64,000 nt of DNA, from NCBI RefSeq assembly GCF_019429625.1, contig NZ_JAHXRW010000009.1, forward strand, positions 62,001-126,000, in the 5' to 3' direction. Shown one piece after another: positions 33,608 through 41,290 of the stretch. The notes under the pieces were generated by a model that was not told the DNA's origin, ran no database searches, and saw only the letters and a program-made list of their open reading frames with translations. How positions within the stretch are numbered: the stretch's first letter is position 1; every line of letters starts with the position of its first letter. This DNA comes from Celeribacter sp. PS-C1. GTDB lineage: Bacteria > Pseudomonadota > Alphaproteobacteria > Rhodobacterales > Rhodobacteraceae. A program made the position numbers and the translations under genes.

Positions 33608-34897
33608 TCAGTGAAGGGTCTCACGCACCGCCGCGACCTGTTCAGGCGTGGCAGTGGCGCTTTCGGTGTCGTTCATCGCGTTGCGCACATAGTTGGCGAT
33701 GTCGGCGATGGAGGTGTCGTCCAGCAGGAAGGCAGGCATCGCGATGCGCCCGTCCTTGTCCGACAGGCCGGTCAGCACCGGCGCGATCACGTTGTCGGCG
33801 GAGGCGCCCACGGCGTGATGCCCGGCAATGGCGGGCGCGAAATTGGGCACGCCTTCGCCGTTCAAGCGGTGACAGGCGGAACAGTTGACGCGGTAGGCCA
33901 CCCGCCCGCGCTCGATCGACGCACTGGCGTCGGCATGATCGAGCGCCGCACCTGTGGCGTGCCGGATCGGCTCAAGCTGATGGAGGTAAGCGGCCATGGC
34001 ACGCAGGTCGCTTTCGGTCAGATGCGAGGTGCCCTCGGCAACCACGTCATACATCGGGCCGAAGGGGCCGCCATGCACGCCGTCTTTGCCGGACAGATAG
34101 GTGTAAAGATCGTCTTCCGACCATTTGCCCAGACCGGTTTCCGCATCCGGCGTCAGGTTCGGGGCCCAGAAGCCGTCGATCTGCGCTCCTGCCAACATCA
34201 TGCTGGCCTTCTGGGCGCCAAAGGCGTTGCGCGGGGTGTGGCATTCGGAACAATGCGCCGGACCCTGCACCAGATAGGCACCGCGGTTCACTTCGTCGCT
34301 TAAGGCCGGGTCGGCTTCGAATTCACTGTTGTCGAAGAACAGCTTGCGCCAACCGCTGAGCAAAAGCCGCTGGTTGAACGGAAAGTCCAACTCCAGATCG
34401 GGCGCCTCTTGGGTCACCGGCGGCATCGCCATCATATAGGCGTAAAGCGCGTCGATGTCGGCGTCCGACATCTTGGTGTAAGACGTAAAGGTCATCGTCG
34501 GGTAGAGATTGCCGGGATGCGCCGTCACGCCTTCGCGCACAGCGCGGGCGAACGCGTCGCGGCTCCAACCGCCGATGCCGGTCTCGGGGTCGGGGGTGAT
34601 GTTGGGGCTGGCCATCTTGCCAAAGGGCGTGTTGATCACCAAGCCGCCCGCATAAGGAATGCCGTCCGGCGCGGTGTGGCACGGTGCGCAGTCGGCGGCG
34701 CGGGCGACATATGCGCCGCGGGCGATTTCATCGTCGAGATGCTGTCCCAAGGCGGGCATTGGCGTCTCGGCGAGCTGGCGATTGATCGGGCTGAACATAT
34801 ACCCTGCCACCGCGATCCCGGCGATGGCGAGGACGGCGACACCTGTGATCAGCTTGCGGCGGAGCGGCGAGGGGGAGGAGGGCGTAGGTGAGGACAT
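33608..34897 (-). CDS. Membrane-anchored triheme cytochrome c
   Basis: The 429-residue protein has an N-terminal membrane anchor (~14-35) and three heme motifs: CAPCH (70-74), CSECH (216-220) and CSACH (339-343). Repeated NITPDPETGIGGW-like and NLTPDAETGLGKW segments follow the first two. This is the architecture of cytochrome subunits of periplasmic alcohol, aldehyde and gluconate dehydrogenases, which relay electrons to ubiquinone or the oxidase. Start 34897 is chosen for the anchor; its ribosome site is weak. It is the first gene of the leftward operon, facing the AraC regulator. Confidence 0.9.
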   Translation of the reverse strand: MSSPTPSSPSPLRRKLITGVAVLAIAGIAVAGYMFSPINRQLAETPMPALGQHLDDEIARGAYVARAADCAPCHTAPDGIPYAGGLVINTPFGKMASPNITPDPETGIGGWSRDAFARAVREGVTAHPGNLYPTMTFTSYTKMSDADIDALYAYMMAMPPVTQEAPDLELDFPFNQRLLLSGWRKLFFDNSEFEADPALSDEVNRGAYLVQGPAHCSECHTPRNAFGAQKASMMLAGAQIDGFWAPNLTPDAETGLGKWSEDDLYTYLSGKDGVHGGPFGPMYDVVAEGTSHLTESDLRAMAAYLHQLEPIRHATGAALDHADASASIERGRVAYRVNCSACHRLNGEGVPNFAPAIAGHHAVGASADNVIAPVLTGLSDKDGRIAMPAFLLDDTSIADIANYVRNAMNDTESATATPEQVAAVRETLH

Positions 34898-35017
34898 GGC
34901 GTTTGCTTGGGTCTCCGTACCGGCGGCGCGCGAACGATGGATGTTCCCGACTCCCGGCTGCACAAATTGCGACATTTTGAGGCAGATATAAAACGACGCA
35001 GGCGGACGGTCTTGTCG

Positions 35018-35048
35018 CTGAGGGACCAAAGTTATGGCTCTGAGGGAC
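35018..35048. promoter_or_regulatory. Perfect direct repeat, probable AraC-family binding site
   Basis: CTGAGGGAC occurs at 35018-35026 and again at 35040-35048, a 22-base period on one DNA face. A weaker GAGGGTC copy is at 35067-35073. Direct repeats two turns apart are typical of AraC/XylS targets. The site lies in the 286-base gap (34898-35183) between the cytochrome operon and the divergent AraC gene. The rest of the gap shows nothing I can name. Confidence 0.55.
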
Positions 35049-35183
35049 GCGGCCTGTGAGAGCCGAGAGGGTCTCTGTGCGCGCCGTCAAAGCTGCTCCG
35101 CATTGATGCAGGCGCTTTTGGGGCGTATTGAACGCTGAGGTGCATTTTTTCGCCACCGCATTTCTGGATCACGAGGCCACACC

Positions 35184-36152
35184 ATGCGTCCCAAAGCGCA
35201 AGCGTCTCATATTTCGACCTGTGACACGGACGGTTTGCAGCCGGATCAACAGGTGACGCTTTGGCAAAACTACACGCAGGCCAATGTGTTTCGGGTGCGG
35301 TTTCAGACCGTGAATGTCGAAACCCTGCACGGCACCCAGCGCAATTTCGAAACCGGATCGATCCATTTTTCCGACATGCGTGTGACGCCGCATGTGGTGG
35401 AGCGCAGCGAACAGGACCTGATCGACGATCCCTGCGACATGGTCCTGTTGATCATGCTGCTAGAAGGCGAGGCGACCTATGGGCAGGGCGGTGTTTGGAT
35501 GACCGCTCAGGCGGGGGAAATCCTCGCGCTGCGCTCTGATCGAGCGTTTCAGGGCATCTATAGCCGTCCCGTGCGGCAGATGGTGATGACCCTGCCAACC
35601 TGCGAGTTTACCGAGTTGTGCGGACGCGAGATCACCGGTCTTGAGCGCGCGACACAGGCGCAGCTCGGCAAAAAGAACGTCTCTTGGCTGTCTGAACAGG
35701 CGCTTGCGTCGCTGAGCGACACTGCCCGCAAACCCAATCAGGTGCTCAAGGGGCTGGAACTGGTCGCGGCGCTGTTCGGTCCTTCGGAGGGCACCTCTCC
35801 GCTGGGCCAAGACGGCCGCATGCGACCGCATTTTCTGGCGGCTCAGGCCTGGATCGCCGATCATCTTTCCGATCCCGCGCTTACACCCGGACAGATTGCC
35901 GAGGCGCTAAACATCTCTCTCAGACATCTCAACCGGGTCTTCGCCCGCGAAGGCGTTACGGTGCGGCAGATGATCGGCCAAAGGCGGCTGACCATGGCGC
36001 TGCACCTGTTGCAGGACCCGAGTTACGCGTCGCAAAGTATCGGTCAGATCAGCTATAAATGCGGGTTCTCGGATCAGTCCCTGTTCAGCCGTCAGTTCCG
36101 GCGCCAATTCGGTCAAAGCCCGAAAGCGGCACGCGAGGCCGCGAGACTTTAG
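35184..36152 (+). CDS. AraC-family transcriptional regulator
   Basis: The 322-residue regulator has an N-terminal cupin-like sensing domain (~30-190) and a C-terminal double helix-turn-helix (~220-320; LTPGQIAEALNISLRHLNRVFAREG and IGQISYKCGFSDQSLFSRQFRRQFG). It resembles FeaR-type activators. It is divergent from the flavocytochrome operon and is its likely activator. Its stop codon overlaps the convergent murB stop by four bases, so no terminator separates the two. Confidence 0.92.
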   Translation: MRPKAQASHISTCDTDGLQPDQQVTLWQNYTQANVFRVRFQTVNVETLHGTQRNFETGSIHFSDMRVTPHVVERSEQDLIDDPCDMVLLIMLLEGEATYGQGGVWMTAQAGEILALRSDRAFQGIYSRPVRQMVMTLPTCEFTELCGREITGLERATQAQLGKKNVSWLSEQALASLSDTARKPNQVLKGLELVAALFGPSEGTSPLGQDGRMRPHFLAAQAWIADHLSDPALTPGQIAEALNISLRHLNRVFAREGVTVRQMIGQRRLTMALHLLQDPSYASQSIGQISYKCGFSDQSLFSRQFRRQFGQSPKAAREAARL

Positions 36153-37141
36153 CTGCTCCCAAGCGTGATCGGTTCGGGCACCAATGTGACGCCAAACTTG
36201 GCGCGCACCCGGCGGATCACCTGATCGGCCAGTGCCTGAACCTGCGGCAATGTCGCGTGCCCGTGGTTCACGATCACCAAAGCATGCCCCTCATGCACCC
36301 CGGCATCGCCGATCCGCAGGCCTTTGAGCCCAGCGTGATCGATCAGCCAGCCCGCAGAGAGTTTCACGCCGCCGTCGGTCGGGTGTCCAGGCATCTCGGG
36401 CAGGGCGCGCCAGATTTCCTCAGAGACGACCGGATTGTGAAAGAATGAGCCCACATTGCCGAGCACACGCCAATCCGGCAGCTTGGCCGCGCGTTGCGCG
36501 AGAACCGCCTGCATCACCGTCTCGGGCGTCTGCGGTGTGGGCAGATCGCGCAGCCCCGCATAGCTCAGAACCGGGGCCCAAGGACGGGGCAGGCGCAGCG
36601 TCACCTCAGAGACGATGTAACGCCCGGGTTGTTCCTTGAAGACACTGTGACGATAGGCAAAACGACAGTCGGCCTTGGTCAGCGTGACCATCCTATTCTC
36701 TTTGCGATCATAGGCTTCGAGGCGCTCGAAGACATCGGAGAGTTCCACGCCATAGGCGCCGATGTTCTGGATCGGCGCGGCACCGACCGTGCCGGGAATG
36801 CCCGCTAGATTTTCCAATCCGCCGATCCCGCAGGCCGTGATCTGGGCCACCAGAGAGGGCCAGTCTTCGCCCGCCTGAGCGGTCACCTTGATATGATCTT
36901 GTGCGCTGTCATCGACGGACCACCCCTTGATCGCCATCACGGCAACCACCCCTTGAAGGCGCTCTGGCAAGAGGCAATTGCTGCCCCCGCCAAGTATATA
37001 AAGCGGCAGGTTTAGCCGTTCGGCGAAGCAGGCGATCTCGGAAATCTCTTCAACACGGGTTACCTCTGCGCCATAGCGGGCACGCGACGAGAAGCCGAAA
37101 CTGTTGCGGTGAGATAGGTCGAAGTAATCCGTGAGGCGCAT
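36149..37141 (-). CDS. murB: UDP-N-acetylenolpyruvoylglucosamine reductase, type I
   Basis: The 330-residue cytoplasmic FAD enzyme of peptidoglycan precursor synthesis reduces enolpyruvyl-UDP-GlcNAc to UDP-MurNAc. Visible motifs are LYILGGGSNCLL (FAD), GIPGTVGAAPIQNIGAYGVEL, CRFAYRHSVFKE and the active-site Ser region GNVGSFFHNP, with PEPI at the end. The RYGAEVTRVEE opening, the domain length and the YRHSVFK loop are those of the E. coli type I enzyme. It stands six bases after a regulator gene, not in a mur/fts cluster. Alphaproteobacteria normally carry a type II murB in that cluster, so this may be a second copy. Confidence 0.92.
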   Translation of the reverse strand: MRLTDYFDLSHRNSFGFSSRARYGAEVTRVEEISEIACFAERLNLPLYILGGGSNCLLPERLQGVVAVMAIKGWSVDDSAQDHIKVTAQAGEDWPSLVAQITACGIGGLENLAGIPGTVGAAPIQNIGAYGVELSDVFERLEAYDRKENRMVTLTKADCRFAYRHSVFKEQPGRYIVSEVTLRLPRPWAPVLSYAGLRDLPTPQTPETVMQAVLAQRAAKLPDWRVLGNVGSFFHNPVVSEEIWRALPEMPGHPTDGGVKLSAGWLIDHAGLKGLRIGDAGVHEGHALVIVNHGHATLPQVQALADQVIRRVRAKFGVTLVPEPITLGSS

Positions 37142-37147
37142 GAGAGG

Positions 37148-37900
37148 TTATCCGAGTGCCTTTGCGCGTTGACCTTCGGAAATCACATAGGTGCACCGCC
37201 GCCCGCCGCTCAGCACATGTTCGGCGCGCTCGATATGGGCGTCTGGCCCCAGAATCGCCCGGAACACCTCCATCTCGGCGCGGCAAAATCCCTGACAGAT
37301 GTTCGCGGCTGCGCAGATCGGACAGTGGTTCTCGATCAAATAAAGCGTGCCATCGCCGGGGTCCTCGACCGTGGCCATATAGCCGTCCTCCTTGCGCAGC
37401 TGCGCCAGCTTGTGGACGCGTGCGGCGAGGTCGGTGCAGCCGGTCATCGCGGCGCGATATTGCGCCTCCGTGCCGGCCTCGCGCGCGGCGATGATTTTAT
37501 CCAGCGCCTCGTCGCCGAGCACGGCGGAGATGTTGTTCAAAATCTCGACGGTGAGCGCGGCATGGGTGTCGGGAAAGCGCGTTTGCGCCTTCTCCGTCAG
37601 ATGCCAATACACCGCCGGGCGTCCACGTCCGGCGGCGCGGCGTTCTTCGGTGATCAGACCGTCGTCCATGAGTTTGGCAAGCTGTTGGCGCGCCGCCTCG
37701 CCGGTGATCTGCAACTGCTTGCCGACCTGCGCCGAGGTCATCGCGCCATGCATTTTGAGGGTCATCAGGATGCGTTCCGAGGGCGCGCGGGGCGACCAGG
37801 CGGTCTGATCCGGCCCGGTGTTCCGCACAGGCGTTTCGGAGCGTTCACCACCTTGGCGATATTTTTCGCCCTGACTTTTTTCCAAGTCATCACTTGACAT
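37148..37900 (-). CDS. SufR-like (COG2345) transcriptional regulator
   Basis: The protein has 250 residues. An N-terminal polar stretch is followed by a winged helix (~42-100; MTSAQVGKQLQITGEAARQQLAKLMDDGLI and a basic GRGRP wing). The C-terminal domain carries clustered cysteines, C193, C196, C202 and C206, plus C236, suited to bind an iron-sulfur cluster as in SufR-type repressors. Start 37900 has GAGGG upstream; the open frame continuing to 38710 is antisense to sodB. It is divergent from sodB, which suggests control of oxidative-stress or iron-sulfur genes. murB follows after six bases. Confidence 0.85.
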   Translation of the reverse strand: MSSDDLEKSQGEKYRQGGERSETPVRNTGPDQTAWSPRAPSERILMTLKMHGAMTSAQVGKQLQITGEAARQQLAKLMDDGLITEERRAAGRGRPAVYWHLTEKAQTRFPDTHAALTVEILNNISAVLGDEALDKIIAAREAGTEAQYRAAMTGCTDLAARVHKLAQLRKEDGYMATVEDPGDGTLYLIENHCPICAAANICQGFCRAEMEVFRAILGPDAHIERAEHVLSGGRRCTYVISEGQRAKALG

Positions 37901-37923
37901 ATTGCCCTCAATGTTTTTCAAAG

Positions 37924-37946
37924 CGCATACTTGTTTTAATAATGCG
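37924..37946. promoter_or_regulatory. Possible operator between regulator and sodB
   Basis: CGCAT (37924-37928) and ATGCG (37942-37946) form an inverted repeat across an AT-rich 13-base spacer. It lies 23 bases before the regulator start and ~70 bases before sodB. The length and symmetry suit a dimeric repressor, but the arms are short. Confidence 0.3.
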
Positions 37947-38017
37947 ACGGTCGCAATGACGCAAGCCCTGTTGAGGTCGACTTGCCCTGAACCGTCCCGC
38001 CTCGAAAGGAGACGCAC

Positions 38018-38620
38018 ATGACCTTCGAACTTCCCTCCCTGACCTACGCACACACCGCTTTGGCCGAACGTGGTATGAGCCAGGAAACGCTTGAGCTGCA
38101 CCATGACAAACACCACCAGGCCTACGTGACGGCGCTCAATGGCTTTGTCGACGCCAATGCCGACCTGCAAGGCAAGAGCCTCGAAGAGATCATCGCGCTG
38201 ACCTATGGCGATGACGCCCGTGCGCCGATTTTCAACAACGCGGGCCAGCACTGGAACCACATCCATTTCTGGAACGCTCTGTCCCCGACCGGTGGTGGCA
38301 TCCCGGGCAAGCTTGAGACCAAAATCACCGAAGCCTTCGGTACGGTCGACGAGTTCAAAGCCGCCTTCAAAGCCGCAGCTGTCGGTCAGTTCGGCTCCGG
38401 TTGGGCATGGCTGATCCAGAAAGCGGACGGCACGCTCGCCGTGACCAAAACGCCCAATGGTGTAAACCCGCTGGCAACCGGCGAAGGCAGGGCTCTCTTG
38501 GGTCTCGATGTCTGGGAGCACAGCTACTACGTTGACTTCCGCAACCGTCGCCCGGACTACGTGACCAACTTCCTCGACACTTTGGCGAACTACGAATTCG
38601 CCGAATCCAATCTGGTCTGA
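38018..38620 (+). CDS. sodB: Superoxide dismutase, Fe type
   Basis: The 200-residue Fe/Mn-family superoxide dismutase converts superoxide to oxygen and hydrogen peroxide. The metal ligands are His28, His81, Asp164 (LDVWEH) and His168. Gln77 in NNAGQHWNH is the second-sphere Gln placed as in iron enzymes; manganese enzymes have Gly there. No signal peptide is seen, so it is cytoplasmic. AAAGGAG precedes the start. It is divergent from the SufR-like gene and followed by a strong terminator. Confidence 0.95.
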   Translation: MTFELPSLTYAHTALAERGMSQETLELHHDKHHQAYVTALNGFVDANADLQGKSLEEIIALTYGDDARAPIFNNAGQHWNHIHFWNALSPTGGGIPGKLETKITEAFGTVDEFKAAFKAAAVGQFGSGWAWLIQKADGTLAVTKTPNGVNPLATGEGRALLGLDVWEHSYYVDFRNRRPDYVTNFLDTLANYEFAESNLV

Positions 38621-38650
38621 CCGACATTCCCCCCGTTGCGCCAGACCTGT

Positions 38651-38684
38651 CCCGCCCGCGCCCTCTGCGGGCGGGATGTTTTTT
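38651..38684 (+). terminator. Intrinsic terminator after sodB
   Basis: CCCGCCCGC (38651-38659) pairs perfectly with GCGGGCGGG (38667-38675), followed by ATGTTTTTTC. It isolates sodB from fdxA, which must have its own start or depend on read-through. Confidence 0.9.
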
Positions 38685-38709
38685 CTCTGAAAAGTCGAAG
38701 CCCCCCCCA

Positions 38710-39048
38710 ATGACCTATGTCGTGTTAGAGAACTGCATCGCCTGTAAACACATGGACTGCGTTGAAGTCTGTCCTGTCGATTGCTTTTACGAAGGCGAGA
38801 ACATGTTGGTGATCCACCCGGACGAATGCATCGACTGCGGTGTGTGCGAGCCGGAATGCCCCGCCGATGCGATCCGTCCGGACACCGAACCGGATGTGGC
38901 GCAATGGGTGGAAATGAACCGCAAATACGCCGAGATCTGGCCGGTGATCACGCAGATCGGCACACCGCCTGCGAACGCAAGTGAGATGGATGGCGTGCCG
39001 GACAAATTCGAGACGCTGTTCTCGCCTAAACCGGGGAGCGGGTCATGA
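38710..39048 (+). CDS. fdxA: Seven-iron ferredoxin FdxA
   Basis: The 112-residue ferredoxin has one 3Fe-4S and one 4Fe-4S cluster. Cysteines at 9, 12, 17, 21, 25, 40, 43, 46 and 50 match the Azotobacter FdI pattern shifted by one. The ~50-residue C-terminal tail is normal for FdxA. It is a cytoplasmic electron carrier. The start is unusual: eight C residues (38701-38708) sit directly before AATG and no ribosome site is visible. It overlaps the flavin reductase gene by four bases. Confidence 0.95.
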   Translation: MTYVVLENCIACKHMDCVEVCPVDCFYEGENMLVIHPDECIDCGVCEPECPADAIRPDTEPDVAQWVEMNRKYAEIWPVITQIGTPPANASEMDGVPDKFETLFSPKPGSGS

Positions 39049-39572
39049 GTTTACTGCAAAACCTGACGCTCGATCCAAGCTTTGAGAGCGGTGTCGAAAT
39101 GCAAGATTTTCGCGATGCGATGGCGTCTCTCGCAGCAACCGCCTGTCTTGTGACAGCGGGCGAGGGCGACACCCGCCGTGGGCGCACGGTGACAGCGGCC
39201 ATGTCGCTCACCGCAACGCCACCCGCGATTCTTGTGTCGATTGATGCCAAATCTGAACTGGCCGCACTGATCCGCAAATCTGGCGGCTTTTCATTTGCTA
39301 TGCTGGCGGAAGGGCAAAGGGCGGTGGCCGATGCTTTCGCCGGAAAAACCGCGCCGGAATTTCGGTTTGCGCAGGGTGCATGGGACGCATGGCCCTCCGG
39401 TCATCCGCGCCTTGAGAATGCGGTTGCCGCGATGGACTGTGCGGTGATCGCCGAAATTGACCTCGGCACACATATCCTGTTCGCGGGCGGGCTGTCCGGA
39501 ATTGTTCTTGACCGCGCAGCGCGGCCACTTGTGTGGCACGACCGGCGCTACAATGCCGTCCAGCCGCTTTGA
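39045..39572 (+). CDS. Flavin reductase-like FMN-binding protein
   Basis: The 175-residue protein of the flavin-reductase domain family has [20 protein letters not shown] at the start, [22 protein letters not shown] in the flavin-binding core and a C-terminal [12 protein letters not shown]. Such proteins supply reduced FMN or FAD to monooxygenases or act as small oxidoreductases. It is coupled to fdxA by an ATGA overlap, so ferredoxin and flavin electron transfer may be linked. The partner enzyme is unknown. Confidence 0.88.
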   Translation: MSLLQNLTLDPSFESGVEMQDFRDAMASLAATACLVTAGEGDTRRGRTVTAAMSLTATPPAILVSIDAKSELAALIRKSGGFSFAMLAEGQRAVADAFAGKTAPEFRFAQGAWDAWPSGHPRLENAVAAMDCAVIAEIDLGTHILFAGGLSGIVLDRAARPLVWHDRRYNAVQPL

Positions 39573-39623
39573 CGGTGTTTGATGGCCCGGCAAAGGTTGC
39601 CGGGCGCGAGGGGCGAAGGTCCC

Positions 39624-40058
39624 TCAGTTGGTGCCATTGGCGCGTTGTAATTCCCGCACATAGGCAATGATCGCTTTGACATCGCCTTGGGTGACGCCTT
39701 CTTGTGGCGGCATGTCGCCAAAGCGCCAGTGATGGGCCTGAACCCCGCGCTGGGCGGCCAAGAGGAATGACATGTCGCCGTGATGGGACGGTTCGTAAAT
39801 CTTATGAACCAGCGGCGGCCCAAAGCCCTCTTTGCCAGCGGCGTTTTCGCCGTGACAGGTTGCGCAGGTGCCATCAAAGGCCCGTTTGCCGATTTGTGCA
39901 TCGGAGGACAGCGTCTCCGGCAAGGTCACTGCCACAATCGGTGCGCCTTCTGCGGGGCTTGAGGAGGAGGCGAGGGGCGCAGGTTCCGGTTTGAGGAGGG
40001 TAAAGGCCCCGACGGCGAGAATGGCGACACCGGCCAGAGGCAGGATGAGTTTTTTCAT
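39624..40058 (-). CDS. Small membrane-anchored cytochrome c
   Basis: The 144-residue protein has an N-terminal signal-anchor (MKKLILPLAGVAILAVGAFTLL), a linker rich in Ala, Pro and Ser, then a class-I cytochrome c domain with CATCH and a Met ligand in GDMPPQ. ATG 40058 is preferred to GTG 40085 because the anchor then begins normally. It lies downstream of the small exported protein gene on the same strand. It probably shuttles electrons at the periplasmic face of the membrane. Confidence 0.88.
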   Translation of the reverse strand: MKKLILPLAGVAILAVGAFTLLKPEPAPLASSSSPAEGAPIVAVTLPETLSSDAQIGKRAFDGTCATCHGENAAGKEGFGPPLVHKIYEPSHHGDMSFLLAAQRGVQAHHWRFGDMPPQEGVTQGDVKAIIAYVRELQRANGTN

Positions 40059-40108
40059 GGGGTTATCCGTATCGAAAAGTGACACCTTGGCGCGTCACGG
40101 AAAAAGGG

Positions 40109-40495
40109 TCAGGCGAGGGTGACACCGATACGGGGAGGGGGAAGGTCCAGAGCGGGCGCGCGCGTTGTGACTTCCTTCGCAGAAGGCGCAGGAAATCCGA
40201 CCGGCTGAAGCGTGCGGCTTACGCGATGCTCAAGCCCACTGGACGGCGTGAACAACACGCAGATCGCCCCATGCGGACAGGGAATGTCGGCGGGCAGAGT
40301 TTTGGTGAGACAGTCCGGGCAGGTGTCGTGAGAATGTGCTGTCTCCAGGGTGTCCTGCACCATCCCGATCATCTGATGGCCGCTCGACTCATGCGCCGAC
40401 GTCTCAGGTGTGGCCGCAGCATGCATCATCCCCGCGCGGGGCGCGGAGAAGAGGGTCAGAACCCCGATGAGCAATAGGATCACAAGTCGAGACAA
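40109..40495 (-). CDS. Small exported cysteine-containing protein
   Basis: This 128-residue protein is not one I can name. A signal peptide (~1-25) is followed by a His- and Met-rich stretch (GMMHAAATPETSAHESSGHQMIGM, split here only by name) and a Cys pattern CPDC-N9-CPHGAIC. Together these suggest metal binding, perhaps copper. Translation probably starts at TTG 40495, with GGAG seven bases upstream. The adjacent cytochrome gene begins 50 bases downstream, so they may be cotranscribed. A role in copper delivery or tolerance is only a suggestion. Confidence 0.6.
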   Translation of the reverse strand: MSRLVILLLIGVLTLFSAPRAGMMHAAATPETSAHESSGHQMIGMVQDTLETAHSHDTCPDCLTKTLPADIPCPHGAICVLFTPSSGLEHRVSRTLQPVGFPAPSAKEVTTRAPALDLPPPRIGVTLA

Positions 40496-40578
40496 AGAGC
40501 CGCTCCGTCGTTTGTCTCCGTTATGGCGTCGCGTTGAGTGCAGGTCAACGCAGGCTCTCGCCAGAGGTGAGCGCGAGG

Positions 40579-41181
40579 CTAGCCGCAGACGGCGCGCATA
40601 TGTGTAGAGAGCGATTGGTTAAGATCTTCGAGTGTCATGTCTTCTGACATGGTATAGGTGGTGAACAGCCCGTTCAGGCTCATGAAGAGAACCTCTCCGA
40701 AGGCCGCCGGGTCGATCTCCGCACGCAAAAGCGATTGGGCTTGCAGCACTTCGACAAGCTTTGTGACCTGTTTCACCAACTCACTGTCGAGCATTCTGTA
40801 GCGATCAGAAAACGGCGTTTCCGGGTGCTGGATGGCCAGCGCCATGGCGGTGCGCCACATTTCTTTGGTCAGATAGACGAGCGAGTGGTCGTAGTAGATC
40901 GACGCCAGCCGACAGATGGCCTCGGGCGCGCTGTCGTGCGACCAACCCAGCACCGCTTCGCCTTGGTGAAGCACCTCTTCGACCTCCAAGGACACGATGG
41001 CCAGCAACAGATCGGCCTTGCTCGGAAAGTAATTGTAAAAAGTGCCGACGGAGACCTCTGCGCGTTCCGCGATCTCGCCGATTTTGGCGGCCTCATAGCC
41101 GTGTTGCTTAAAAAGCAGACTTGCTGCCTCGACGAGCGCACGCTTTCTGCTCGCCTTCTGTTTTTCTCGCAGCCCGGCCAT
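40579..41181 (-). CDS. TetR-family transcriptional regulator
   Basis: The 200-residue regulator has an N-terminal TetR helix-turn-helix (~12-58, AAKIGEIAERAEVSVGTFYNYFPSKADLL) and a helical ligand domain after it. ATG 41181 is chosen with GGGAG upstream; the frame begins two codons earlier at GTG. It is divergent from the polyamine-type ABC importer and the amine catabolic operon and is their likely repressor. Confidence 0.92.
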   Translation of the reverse strand: MAGLREKQKASRKRALVEAASLLFKQHGYEAAKIGEIAERAEVSVGTFYNYFPSKADLLLAIVSLEVEEVLHQGEAVLGWSHDSAPEAICRLASIYYDHSLVYLTKEMWRTAMALAIQHPETPFSDRYRMLDSELVKQVTKLVEVLQAQSLLRAEIDPAAFGEVLFMSLNGLFTTYTMSEDMTLEDLNQSLSTHMRAVCG

Positions 41182-41224
41182 CGGCACTCCCTTCCTGTGT
41201 TAAAATTAGTATTGACTCTAAAAA

Positions 41225-41236
41225 TGAATGCGTTCA
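41225..41236. promoter_or_regulatory. Short dyad in the TetR-importer gap
   Basis: TGAATGCGTTCA is a short inverted repeat (TGAA/TTCA) in the 109-base gap between tetR and the binding-protein gene. TTGACT at 41212-41217 could be a -35, without a good -10. Weak evidence for an operator. Confidence 0.25.
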
Positions 41237-41290
41237 ACTTTTTTCTCATACGGCGTTCCAAAAAGCCGAAACTGCCAACAGGAGATGACA

